A stretch of 64,000 nt of DNA. Source: Hanleya hanleyi. Taxonomy: Eukaryota > Mollusca > Polyplacophora > Lepidopleurida > Hanleyidae. The position numbers and the translations under genes are program-made. Within the stretch, counting starts at the first letter, position 1. The number at the start of each line of letters is the position of its first letter. Of the stretch, positions 1 to 9,850 are shown in pieces. The stretch covers positions 372,001 to 436,000 of the forward strand of contig JAVTVY010012683.1 of NCBI GenBank assembly GCA_036873755.1. The letters run 5' to 3'. Below the pieces are notes generated by a model. It was given only the letters and a program-made list of their open reading frames with translations, was not told where the DNA came from and ran no database searches.

Positions 1-180
1 CTTGAAGGTCACACACAGCAATGACTATTTTAATGTGCCTTTTGTATGTTTCTGGATGATTCGATTCATGTGAGCAAGATGGCTGCTGAGACAGTCATGC
101 TTGAAGTTGATAGATACGATTGAACTGAATACCAAAGCTCTGAAAATGCGATCAACGATTCTATGAAGTGTCGATTCAAC

Positions 181-375
181 AAAATCTATAACTTTAAACA
201 GCTCAACGTTCTCTGTCGTTGAAGATTACAAGCGTCTAGTCCGTCATTCATAATCCAGCCGTCGTCCATTAGAGAATATCCGCGTCCATAATCCAAAGAC
301 CTATTTCATATTCCATATAACAGTATTAGCACCAAATTCAAAAAGACAATCATAGTATACATAAACATAAGCCGA
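181..375 (-). repeat. 3' end copy of an RT-family retroelement
   Basis: Read on the minus strand this stretch matches the 3' untranslated tail that follows the reverse transcriptase ORF at 47326-48075 (tail 48190-48440) and the orphan copy at 10795-11110. Shared landmarks are the segment encoding the 'rotated' words CTTTGGATTATGGACGCGG and GACGGACTAGACGC. No coding part accompanies this copy. Bases 1-180 hold nothing I recognise. Confidence 0.75.
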
Positions 376-386
376 AATTACCAGCT

Positions 387-605
387 GTGTGTTTCTATGC
401 CGTAACCTCTGGGAAAATCTGCGGTTTATTTACGGACTGGAACTCCTGCAGAAAGCAAGTTGCAAGAGTAACTGGTAGCAAACAGAAGAAATTTAAGAGC
501 TATGAAGACGCAAAAGACGCAATGCTAGATGCTGGTTTTGAGGAATTCCAAATATATACGGGAGTATACGACTCCACTTCTGTTGGTGTCTCAAACAAAG
601 ACTGA
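387..605 (+). CDS. RNase H1-type hybrid-binding domain ORF, partial
   Basis: A 72-residue open frame whose first ~50 residues fit the RNase H1 N-terminal / caulimovirus VI-type domain that binds RNA-DNA hybrids. Visible hallmarks are YAVTSGKICGLFTDW near the start, then C-x3-V, then KKFKSYEDAKDAM, the usual aromatic-glycine-tryptophan and lysine-phenylalanine-alanine pattern. No catalytic RNase H domain follows in the same frame; the C-terminal ~20 residues are unlike the family. The methionine lies inside the first strand, so upstream coding may be missing. It sits just before a PHD-like ORF on the same strand, so both may belong to one retroelement ORF1 region or to a small host-type gene. 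Function beyond nucleic-acid binding is not inferable. Confidence 0.55.
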   Translation: MCFYAVTSGKICGLFTDWNSCRKQVARVTGSKQKKFKSYEDAKDAMLDAGFEEFQIYTGVYDSTSVGVSNKD

Positions 606-650
606 GAGATTCAACATGGCGGCAGTACGCCAGTTGTAAACAAAGAAGAC

Positions 651-1490
651 GTGAGGGTTGACCCAGTTGAACCAGTAGTGGCGGGAGAAAACCATACAGA
701 AGAAATACCCAGGTCGCCGCGTTTCTCGTGTAAGTTGTCTACATGTAGAGATAAAGATGATAACCACATGCTGCAACGCGACTCGTGTGAAACGTGGACA
801 CATTACAAATGCTCTAAACTACCGGCTTATGAACTGATGAAATATGTGGACAGTAGCAATCAAGCATTCAGATGTGAATTTTGTTCCCCGACAAACCAAG
901 CAGTGAGTACCTACTTTCAAACCTTGTCAGATCAGGAAGCCAATGACAAGTTCAATGAACAGTCCACTAAGAAAGAGCCTGAACAGTTTATGTCTTCAGT
1001 GAGGTACGCAATTTTGGATCTTGGCGAAAGCTGCAAGAATATCATGCAGGAGTTACACGAGCTGAAGATTACACAACAAGGTATACAGGCTGACGTCACA
1101 GAAATAAAGACAGACATATCCCAGTTGATTAAGAGTAATTTCCTGCTACTTGAAACCTATGTGACTGATATTCATGGTAAGATTCCTAAACCAATTTCTG
1201 AACTATCTATTGGCTGTTCGGGTGCCTTGTTGGCTGAAACACAGCAACAGAAAATACAAGAAAGCATCCATCGCCAAGCTGAACGGTGAATTTTGTGTCC
1301 TGAAAACGGAAATAACTAATTTGAAATCGGGAGTTCACCAATACGCGGCAATGCCACATCAATGTCATGTTCGGACAGATGACCCATTTCAAGACCCCCA
1401 AAAAGTTTGCACGGTCATATTCCAAGGTCTTGCAAGAGAATATCTCCACTCCTTCGAGATTTGCCCCTCTAGATCTGGAGCAGACTATCC
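651..1490 (+). pseudogene. PHD-like zinc finger plus coiled-coil protein, frameshifted
   Basis: The first open frame (651-1289) carries a PHD-like finger: paired cysteines, then CETWTHYKCSKLPAYEL and a closing CEFC. Lysine- and glutamate-rich helical sequence with heptad character follows, up to about residue 210. The coiled coil continues in another frame from about 1265 (KLNGEFCVLKTEI), so the gene is broken by a frameshift. This arrangement, a finger followed by a coiled coil, is typical of ORF1-type proteins of invertebrate retroelements; PHD fingers bind histone tails and coiled coils mediate self-association. One finger cysteine pair is altered (an arginine-aspartate-serine-cysteine at the second pair), so zinc binding may be compromised. 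It ends where an opposite-strand LINE begins. Confidence 0.5.
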
Positions 1491-2490
1491 CAAAACAGGC
1501 TGTTGATCTTGATACTAAACAGAGTAGTAGACAAAATACTGCCCTGTGGGACACCCTGGTCTTGATCAAAATGATCAGACATAGTTGTACCCAAACGAAT
1601 TTGCAATTGTCTATCATTCAAAAAGTTGGAAGATCTTTAAGAATCCCGTATTTCCATGTAGTATCGTAGGCTTTTTCTAAATCAAAAAAGATAGAAACAA
1701 CATGTTCGTTCTTGGCGAAAGCATTCTTAACATATGAATCTAATCTGACTAAATGATCAATGGTACTTCTATTTTTTCGGAAACCGGCTTGAATATCAGT
1801 AAGTTACTTTTCAGTTTCCAGGTACCAAACAAGGCGATCATTTATCATGCGCTCCATTGTTTCGCAGACACAACTAGTCAGTGAAATCGGACGATAATTA
1901 CCAGGGTCCGTATGGTCACGACCAGGCTTTGGTACTGGTATAACTATGGCATTGTGCCAGGACGGAGGAAATTCTTCTCTATACCAAAGTCTATTGAATA
2001 TGCGTAATAGAATTTCTAGAGATGATTCCGGTAGATGTTTCAAAAGCTGATAATGAATATTATCAGGGCCTGCAGCAGAATCATGAGCTTTCGTGAGAGA
2101 AGCATGAAGTTCTTCAATTGTAAACGAAGCGTTAGAGCCTTCATGGTTACCGGAAGTGAATTTAATTTCATTTTTCTCTTCTCTTTTTTGGAAACTTTGA
2201 AATTTAGGTACATAATTTTCTGATGAACAGTTTTTGGCAATTGTTTCTCCTAATTTATTTGCAATTTCTACTCTGTCAGTAATCACCTGATTTCTATCGT
2301 TGAGATGATGAACGCTGGACTTGGAGGTTCTACCTTTATTCTTTGGATCATATTCCAAACTTTTGTTATTGGAGTATGAGTATTTATCTTAGAAACATAA
2401 TTTCTACAAGAATCACGTTTATTCTGTTTCATGGTTCTACGAGCTTTAGCTCTTGTAACTCTGAGATCTTTCAGATTTTTTGAGGATTAG
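1485..2490 (-). pseudogene. LINE reverse transcriptase fragment
   Basis: Minus-strand remnant of a non-LTR retrotransposon RT. In order of translation one sees a basic linker, then AGPDNIHYQLL, then WHNAIVIPVPKPG and NYRPISLTS (RT motifs 1-2), AGFRKNRSTIDHL, FFDLEKAYD (motif A with catalytic Asp) and GVPQGSILS (motif B). The YADD catalytic box would lie below 1485 and is missing, so the copy is cut at its 3' side, which is unusual for LINEs that normally lose their 5' side. The open part 1804-2358 ends at a TAA just after motif 2; other stops and a frameshift near 2360 mark it as dead. The RT looks like that of the RNase H LINE whose 3' ends recur at 7318-12470, but the identity is inferred. 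Confidence 0.75.
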
Positions 2491-2656
2491 GATGTCGGCG
2501 AAAAGTTGAACATTTTGTTGCTGGAGCAAAATCTGTGCGTTTGTAAATAATAAAAAATTATAATTTATGACCTCAGCAATGCATTGGTCGACTTGAAAAC
2601 TTTACTCTCCTGTCTGTAGTAATTCTAAGTCGCTCATTTTAATTTATGTATTTTAG

Positions 2657-2848
2657 GATCTCATGGAAAACGAAAGTGTTATGGTCGAATGTGGAATTTG
2701 CTATATGTTATGTGAAAAGCTTTCAACACATCACGAGAAATTCCATACTGCGGAAGGCATTGCGGAATACGAGCACGAGATGGACAAAGATGGAGATGTA
2801 AATATGGATGACGTGACGGACGACGAGGATATGGATTATGTGCCACCG
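2657..2848 (+). CDS. Internal or first coding exon of an acidic protein with a small zinc-finger-like motif
   Basis: The exon is bounded by an acceptor (TATTTTAG) at 2655-2656 and a donor (GTATGT) at 2849. The only open frame starts with ATG at 2663 and gives 62 residues: a Cys/His motif C-G-I-C followed by H-H-E-K-F-H, then a run rich in Asp, Glu and Met. It ends in phase 0 and pairs with the next exon at 3223. No family was recognised. It looks like a host-type gene rather than a transposon because it is spliced and its frame is intact. A following Penelope-like insertion may separate it from further exons. Confidence 0.45.
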
Positions 2849-3222
2849 GTATGTTAATGATTTCAATCCACATAGATGCATATATCTCTTGTACACTCGC
2901 CTCAACTTAAGTTTCTCAAATTTGGCGATCATGGATCATAACATATCTAAAGAACAATGACCTCTGACCAATTTTACTATTTTTGGAGAATTTTGAACTT
3001 CACCTTGTTTATTTGAAAAATGGGCGAGGGGTGCCAAGGGGTTCTTAGAATTAAAGTTTATGTTAAGGTGTCAAGAACCTCCAAATCAAAATTTCACGAA
3101 GGGGTACTCTTAGCAAATTTTGATGTCCTGAAATCATTCAACAGATCTTTTTCAAACCCACTTTCCATTCTGAAATTAAGCACTAGCCTCAGTTGCTCAG
3201 TTTCTCACGTAAATATATTTAG

Positions 3223-3288
3223 ACTGACGAAGAAGAAGAAGAAGACGACGACGAAGAGTGGGAAGAAAAGAAGCACTACGGGATAAGG
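3223..3288 (+). CDS. Short acidic exon following 2657-2848
   Basis: Twenty-two codons between an acceptor AG at 3221-3222 and a donor GTAAGT at 3289. The exon encodes an Asp/Glu run (TDEEEEEDDDEEWEEKK) and ends HYGIR, in phase 0 on both sides, matching the phase of the preceding exon. The tail of a Penelope-like element starts within about ten bases of the donor, so the downstream intron is where that element landed. Function unknown. Confidence 0.45.
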
Positions 3289-3297
3289 GTAAGTATG

Positions 3298-3529
3298 TAT
3301 GTATGCATGTATTTTATGTGAGTATGAAGGCACTGGCACAGGAGTGTATTAAACAAAGCTTGTTCCCTAAACATAGTTCCTAGAGACAAGCTTCTGATGG
3401 TTATAAAATGCTGCTATAGTATAGCTTATGCCATGGCAGTAAATCGTAAACTTCAGTCACCAACCTGTGTTAGAGGATATAATTTACGAGCTGAATAGCC
3501 TCTAGGTTTCAATGCTTGGAATAAAATTT
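3298..3529 (-). mobile_element. Partial tandem copy of the Penelope-like element 3' end, internally deleted
   Basis: Bases 3298-3489 repeat the 3' untranslated part of the Penelope-like element seen at 3780-3953 with scattered differences. The next ~40 bases (GAGCTGAATAGCCTC onwards) match 4689-4727, inside the element's ORF. The intervening ~735 bases, which encode the GIY-YIG nuclease, are missing. Head-to-tail partial duplication is characteristic of Penelope-like elements; the internal deletion is specific to this copy. Confidence 0.75.
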
Positions 3530-3535
3530 TACGTA

Positions 3536-3785
3536 TGCATGTATTTTATGAATGTGTTTTATGTATGTATATATGTATGTATGCATGTGTTTTATGTGTG
3601 TATGTATGTATGTATGTATGTGTTTTTTGTATGAATGTGTGTATGTATGTATGTATGCATGTATATGTTTTATGTATGTATGTATGAGTTTTATGTATGA
3701 ATGTGTGTATGTATGTTTGTATGTATGTATGTTTGATGTATGTATGTATGTGTGTATGTATGTATGTATGTGTTTTATGTATTTT
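3536..3785. repeat. (TATG)n microsatellite with TGTTTTATG interruptions
   Basis: About 250 bases of near-perfect TATG/CATA tetranucleotide broken at intervals by GTGTTTTATG. It separates the two tandem copies of the Penelope-like 3' end. The long open frames through it on both strands are artefacts of low complexity. Confidence 0.95.
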
Positions 3786-3922
3786 ATGTGAGTATGTAGG
3801 CACTGGCACAGGGATGTATTAAACAAAACTCATTTCCTGAAAATCGTTCCTAGAGACAAGTTTCTGATGGTTTTAAAAGGCTGCTATAGTTTAGCTTGTG
3901 CCATGGCAGTAAATCGTAAATT

Positions 3923-6290
3923 TCAGTCACCAACCTGTGTTAGAGGACATAGTTTACTTCGGACTAGTAAGTCGCGTAAACTCTTATTCTTTCTGTAAGC
4001 TATGATTGGCTTCAGATTGAGTGGCTGCCTCAGTTTAGGTTGAAGATTCTGATATTCCTCCTTTAGCATACCACCGGCTTCAACATTTCGCCTGCTATAA
4101 GGAATCACAAAGGGTATTATCTCCCGTTTAGACTGTTTGCCTGGATCGATATTCATGCCGAAAGGATATCGTGTTTGTAAAGTTTTGATCCAAAATGTCT
4201 CGCGTATCGCTCTCAGGTCGTCAGTTTCTTCCTGTGTGGCGAGAGTGGGGATTTGTTCAATAGGCATGATCTCAAAATGTTCCTGGAGGATGTGTCCTGG
4301 GAGATTGAAATGGTCGTTAACCGGACCGTCGTTTTCGAGAAAAATATCAGATTGATGACGGGTGGCTCGTTCCCTAAATGCCCTTTTTGTTTCACCAATA
4401 TACTGTTTAAGACACTTTTTGCACGTAATAAGATATATTACGTTCACCGAGTCACAGGTGAGATGGTCTCGTAGTTGATATTTGTTTCTCGTTTGTTCAC
4501 TTTTGAAGTACGTTCGAGTCGCGATGAATGCATCAAGTTTACATCGATCTTTTAGGCATTTTTGAGTTTGACCATCGCCGACGTTGGGGCGATTATGTTT
4601 GATCCTAACGGGTTCAGACCTACGGGTGTCATCTGAGTGTTGTGAGGTGATCTCTCGGAGGGTGTTCGATTTGATTCGACGCAGGAAACGAGCTGAATAG
4701 CCTCTAGGCTTCAATGCTTGGAATAATACTGAACAAGACTGATTGAAATTTTGGAGATTGCTAGAATTCCGGTGAAATCGGATGATTTGTGATTTGATTA
4801 TACCCTTAAACATATGTGGAGGATGAAACGATTTGGCATGGAGAAGTTCATGTGTGTCGGTAGGTTTGAAAAATACCTTATAATCTAAATATCCAGTATT
4901 GGCAAACCCAGGACCTTTGTAGACTGTGACATCCAAATAATCAATAGAGGATTGGTGAACTACTGCTTCTAATTTTATATTGGGGTCATGGCTGTTCAGA
5001 ATGTCAATAAATGGCCCGAGATCTTCTCTAGGGTGATCCCAAAGAAGAAAAATATCGTCCAAAAAAACGAAGGTACAAGAGGGGTTGTTTGTCGCATTTC
5101 CTTAAAGCCTCTTCTTCCCACTGAGCTACGTAAATCGATGCGAAGTTTGGACTAAACCTTTTCCCCATAGCACATCCACTGACCTGTTGATAGATTTCTC
5201 CATTAAACTCAAAATCGTTTCCTTTAAGACTAAGTTCCAAAAGTTCAAGAATTTCGTCATCTGGTCTTTTAGGATCGGGAAACTGTTGAAAAGCGTTTTT
5301 GATCGAACGTATTCCACCATCTATATCAATATTGGTATACATTCATTCAATATCCATAGTGACTAGAAGAGCATTCGGAGGAACGTTGATTTGGGATAAT
5401 TTGGCAAGAAAATCCTCGGTGTTTTTTAAATAACTAGGGTGCCGGTTAGCAATTGGCTTGAGGTGATAGTCAATAAATTCGGAAATGTGGTAGGAGTCAG
5501 ACCCACAATCAGAAACAATGGGTCGGCCTGGCGGGGTAAACTCATCAGCCCATTTTTCAATCGGCTTGTGGATCTTCGGCAAAATGTAAAAATGTCTCAT
5601 TTTTGCTTCATGTTTCTTAGGGGCCAGATACTCTAACTGTTTGTCGGAAAGAATTTGTTTTTCTTTTAATTGGACCAAAATTTGAAGAAATCTGACATAA
5701 TTTTGAGGCCATATTTCTTTGTTTAGTTTTTTGTAATGTCTGGGATTATTGAGCAGACGCTGGGCTTCTTTAATGTAGTTTTCTCTTGACAAGATAACAG
5801 TGGCAGAGCCCTTGTCTGCAGGCTTGAGGACTATGTTTCTATTGTGACGTAATTTAGATAGGGAGCGGCGTTCCGAAATAGACAAATTTTGGTAATTTCC
5901 AAACCTACCACTTGTTAATAAAGCCTGAACTCTAGTTGAAAGATTATCTACAGCTTTTGGAATTTCAGGATCGACGTTCTCGGTGATATACCCGGAATTA
6001 GCCGTGAAGGGTTCTTTTTCTCCGGCAGAGTTTCTATAGCGATCAGCCAAGTGAAGTTTATTTTTGAAAGGTATGATAATTTCGTATCCCTTGGTCTCCA
6101 TATGTGCATCCATGCCTGTGCTGGGTTTAGGAGTAGGCACAAAAGAGAGACCGTGGCCGAGAAGGGATTGATCAGATTTGGTTAGTACAAGATTATTGGT
6201 TAGGTTAACTATGCTAGTTCCTAAGCCAAAATTAGGGCGGCACGTGCCCTCTCCCAAATTTAGTTTAAATCTATTGTATGGAACCAGTGT
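3923..6290 (-). pseudogene. Penelope-like (Neptune-type) polyprotein: RT plus GIY-YIG endonuclease
   Basis: A retroelement protein that copies its RNA into DNA at a nick made by its own nuclease. Upstream part (6257-5343): ERRSLSKL, then NIVLKPADKGSATVI, a hallmark of Penelope-like RTs, then FYILPKIHKP. The middle part (5342-5028) has YTNIDIDGGI and the motif B segment SGCAMGKRFSPNFASIY. The catalytic box DDIF and all downstream sequence lie in 5062-3923, including VIYLITC, YIGET about ten residues later, the RETFWI glutamate and FGMN of a GIY-YIG nuclease, with preceding Cys pairs as in Neptune elements. Two lesions only: an in-frame TGA at 5343-5345 and a one-base frameshift in a T7 run (minus strand) immediately before the catalytic DD. 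The first usable upstream codon near 6257 is not ATG, so translation probably joins the SGNH ORF upstream. Confidence 0.88.
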
Positions 6291-7316
6291 TTATACAGAT
6301 AATTTGCTGTATCTTCAGTCCAGTGTATGTTGTCGTCGCCGACAGAAAAGAATTCAGGGTCAATTTTCTTGATAATTTCCAAATGCCTAATGTGCTCAGC
6401 ATTTTGGTTTAGAGATTCTATACAATGGCATTCACTGGCTGGTAGAAGGTCCGAAACTTGGAGTTCGATAAAATACAATTTTGCGCGGGGGAAAGTTTTT
6501 CGGATCGAACTCATCATTAAACTCATTTCTTGTTTGGCAAATGGTGGCTCAAGTTGTTTGTTATTTACTCCAATGTTTAGCAGAATTTTTTTGGGCTGGG
6601 AAGACCCGTGGCGATAATGGCTAGCCATATTCCGAAAATGTTTGAACTGGGCACCAGGATAACATTCGACCTGAACATCAGGGTGTGGTTCTAGATTAAT
6701 CCGAGAAAGATTTGAAGCACCCCAAAGAAGGACATTTTTGGTGACTTTTGGGCGGCGCCAGTTCATTTTTCTCTGTCTGTCAGAAGCAGTGTGCCTGAAT
6801 TTATAGAATTTTGAATTTTGAACACCGCGATATGGTGTACGAAAACCGGCCGTTGGGGGTGATTTTGCGGTGTCAACATAGGAGTTGGTAGTAGAGACAC
6901 CCGGGTTAGTTGCATTAGATGTGTTGGATGACGAGTTCGAAGGGCGGTTAGGCTCAGGAGAATTAGATAACCGAGTAGGGGTGGATGCGACCGAAGGAAA
7001 GTTATAAGTAGGAGGATGTAGAACACTGGAAGATGGGGAATGCGACCTGGCAGCATGTGTCAAACTGGGCGAGTTTGCCAATGCTGGGGAGTCAACAGGC
7101 GAAGACGGAGACCGTGTGCTTGTAGAAGGCCGAGATGCCGGAGGAGTGGTAATTGGCTGACGCACTCTACCCGAACGATTCTACGACACTGTGGGGTCGA
7201 GGTCCGAAATAAATTTCCGAAAGGCCGAGAGAGTGATTTCCGTTAATTTGGCTTTATGATTTTGTTTTCCCCATTTTAAGGCGTTAGAAATAGCACGGTC
7301 GAAGTCCAGGTCTTTA
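6260..7316 (-). pseudogene. SGNH/GDSL-fold ORF1 of the Penelope-like element
   Basis: The ATG-started frame 7165-6260 has a Pro/Ser/Thr-rich disordered first ~110 residues, a basic segment, then an SGNH-hydrolase-like domain. KNVLLWGASNLSRI is the block I strand with GASN in place of GDS, ILLNIGVNN corresponds to the GxN block, and a C-terminal DDNIHWTE corresponds to the DxxH block. The same frame continues upstream of the ATG to 7316 through one TAG stop near 7178, with sensible helical sequence, so the true N-terminus lies further upstream and was cut off by the LINE insertion at 7318. The ORF ends 3 bases before the RT frame, in a different frame. SGNH domains are known in ORF1 of CR1-type LINEs; here one sits directly before a GIY-YIG Penelope-like RT. 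Confidence 0.7.
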
Positions 7317-7317
7317 G

Positions 7318-7905
7318 AGAGAGAGAATTAAGGTTTAACGTCGCATTCAGCAATATTTCAGCTATATAGCGACGATCAAACAAAATTCTAAGTAATCAAT
7401 TCAAAAACTCGGTAAACTAATGCGTTAAAACAGGTACAAACATTAAAATTTGTACAACAAACCAATCTCTCTCAAATAACCTAAAATACAATCTTCTTTC
7501 ACTCTGCTAAAAAGATCTTCCAGCGTATCTGCTCGATAAAAAGTATCTCTTACAGTTTTAAAATCTATGCAGTCCATGAGAATATGTTTCACCGTCAGAT
7601 CTTCATGGCAAGGTATACACCTTGGAATCGGCTCCTGTTTTAGTAAATATTCATGAGTTAATCGTGTGTGACCGATCCTACATCGTCTAATCATGGCCTG
7701 GTCGAAGCGTTTATTACTGTTCAGGTGAGTATAACCAACCGTTTTTTTGAACTCGTGAAGTTTGTTATTATCCATAGTATCCCATAGCGATTGAGCATTC
7801 TTCTTACATATGCGCAGATAGATGGTCTGAAATCGCTGTATGGGAGACCAACAGGGTCAACTTCTCCATCTAAAGCTGCCTTTAACGTGCCATTCAGCAT
7901 AGGCC
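7318..7905 (-). mobile_element. 5'-truncated RNase H LINE, copy A
   Basis: On the minus strand the element reads from the end of RNase H through the C-terminal domain to a fixed 3' tail ending in a (CT)n/(GA)n tract. The frame 7775-7443 shows RCRIGHTRLTHEYLL and CIPCHEDLTVKHILMDC, the zinc-knuckle-like region that follows RNase H in I/R1-like LINEs. The tail (CAGCAATATTTCAGC) is identical in copies at 7985, 9851, 11140, 27621 and, diverged, 43281. It lands at the 5' end of the SGNH ORF. Confidence 0.85.
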
Positions 7906-7912
7906 CGATCCT

Positions 7913-8520
7913 TGTGGAATTTGTCGTTCTTATTGTGTCCAAGAGGACAAGTTAATCTTCTGCAATTCCTGTAAGTCGTGGTTCAATGATGAGAGAGAGA
8001 GAGAGAGAGAGAATTAGGGTTTAACGTCGCCTTCAGCAATATTTCAGCTATATAGCGACGATCAAACAAAATTCTAAGCAATCAATTCAAAAACTCGGTA
8101 AACTAATGCGTTAAAACAGGTACAAACATTAAAACTTGTACAACAAACCAATCTCTCTCAAATAACCTAAAATACAATCTTCTTTCACTCTGCTAAAAAG
8201 ATCTTCCAGCGTATCTGCTCGATAAAAAGTATCTCTTACAGTTTTAAAATCTATGCAGTCCAGGAGAATATGTCTCACCGTCAGGTTCAATGATGAGATC
8301 TAACAGTTGTCCAATACACAGATAAAAGCATTGGGAATCCTTGAGCAAGAATACTATTGTTCTGCATGTGCCAAAACGAACGACAGATTCGACTATTTTG
8401 CATCTTGGGTTGTCTGGTCTTGGGTTTCCCGCGAAGGCAGGGATGACCGGCCTTATTGTGGCTGTCCAATTCGAGGCCATTCTGCTAAGAAATACCCATT
8501 GTATTTCACCTTCGTCCTCT
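7913..8520 (+). pseudogene. PHD-finger ORF, interrupted by LINE copy B
   Basis: Excluding the LINE insertion at 7985-8282, the plus strand reads a PHD finger. The first part (7913-7993) gives CGICRSYC then FCNSCKSWFNDE; the second part (from 8293) gives QLSNTQIKAL then YYCSACAKTNDRFDY. The spacing fits C4HC3, with asparagine where the family has histidine. One in-frame TAA directly follows the junction. The 15-bp duplication GGTTCAATGATGAGA flanks the insertion, which allows the pre-insertion order to be read. Like the PHD ORF at 651, this is probably the ORF1-type protein of a retroelement. From 8521 to 8760 the plus strand stays partly open but nothing was recognised. Confidence 0.6.
7980..8298 (-). 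mobile_element. RNase H LINE, copy B, with 15-bp target duplication
   Basis: Starts with an (AG)n tract and the same 3' tail as copy A and ends within the C-terminal domain (about 300 bases kept). GGTTCAATGATGAGA occurs on both sides, so this is a clean target-primed insertion into the PHD-finger ORF. It is very similar to copy A over its length, suggesting activity within the same period. Confidence 0.85.
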
Positions 8521-8761
8521 AAGATTCAACTTGCTACTATGACAGTAGACCCTACGGCCAAAACCATTCTGGACAAATTGGGAGAGCGGACGGGCGCATG
8601 CCTGCGGCCTGTCTGTTCAACGCCTTATCAATGGCTATAACTGGAGCCGAATCATTTGCTGATCAACTTGGATTTTTGGATATGTCTAGACTTGGTCACT
8701 TTTCGTACAGATTATATCAGGCACCTAAGGTTTTTGCAGGTTTTTATGAGCCCTGTGTGAA

Positions 8762-9110
8762 ACTATGCCTTTTTGGACAGTAATATTCCAATGGGACCTG
8801 AAAATGGCGTATACACATCTCGCCAAATGTGACCACTGTAATAAATGTCACAAAACATTATAAACTTATAAAACATGGCTATACCACCAACCACCTCCAC
8901 TCAAAGTTTCTCAAATTTGGCGATACACATCGCATGCTGATAGCAAAAGACGATATAAGCGCGCAAGATTGATGGCGTTACGTTTCGTAACTTGTGTCTA
9001 ATTCCGCCAATCCCGGGGCTAGGGGCTGTATGAACCTATGTACTTCACGATCCGTATGCTGTTTATATGAAGTCACAATCAGAGATACATCATTCTCTTG
9101 GCGTCTTGGA
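8762..9110 (+). pseudogene. 3' fragment of the RT family seen intact at 47326
   Basis: Bases from TTTTGGACAGTAATATTCC onward align with 47826-48180: the C-terminal RT codons (FLDSNIP, then a segment with about 45 bases missing, then the KFLKFGDT region) and the untranslated CCCGGGGCTAGGGGC motif. Internal deletions and stops make it non-functional. It preserves the start of the structured RNA motif but has lost the second stem. From 9110 to 9850 I see nothing recognisable. Confidence 0.75.
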
Positions 9111-9850
9111 CAAGTGTCTGCCAATAACGAACAATACATTTCGTCCAAGGAAAACAGTACTTCCCATAACTCAACTCTACATCATGTGGACCAGCTTAGG
9201 CGCTGTTGATGTTGCTGCTTCTTGGGACTCTACATGTACACTGTACGAGGTATCAGTCTCCCATCAGATTTGAATTAACAGTCGTATTTATGTTAAGAGA
9301 TCGGCGTACCGATATAGACTTACATAATATTCTACTCCTTGCCCCAATTTAAAGGGGTCAGTAAATTATTTCATCAAGCTATTCATAGAATATATTGTCT
9401 AAATAAAACTGCTTTGCAATGATAAAATTATTTACAAAATCTCTAAATCATATTTTTCATTTTAATTTATGAATTATACATATATTAAAAATACTTAATT
9501 TTATGACGTCCATGTCACCATTTAAAAAGCTAATTAGGTCAATCAAATAATCAAGCTCCATATATTTTTCCATCAAGTCATTTCAATGGAAATTAGCATC
9601 TTTTAGTCTCAATCTCGTATTTTGTTTATAAAAATGCATTTGCAATGGGTAATATCCTTTCTCGGGTAATGATTATCATCTTTCAGACAAATTCATTGAC
9701 ACTGGTATTGGTCAAGGGAGATAATCACCCGGAATGTTGAGAGAAAAGTTAGGGCTGACATATTTTGTTATAAATGATCAGAAACATAGAACATCTTTGC
9801 CCAAAAAGTTGAAAATAATAACATTTGCAGGTGATGACAGACAATCAGAG

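Noticed and set aside
2897..2928. Thirty bases similar to the RT C-terminal codons (TTTCTCAAATTTGGCGAT)
   Set aside because: Too short to call a copy; it lies in an intron and could be a relic or chance.
3509..3826. Long Tyr/His/Ile or Met/Cys/Val open frames on both strands
   Set aside because: They are readings of the TATG microsatellite and have no protein-like composition.
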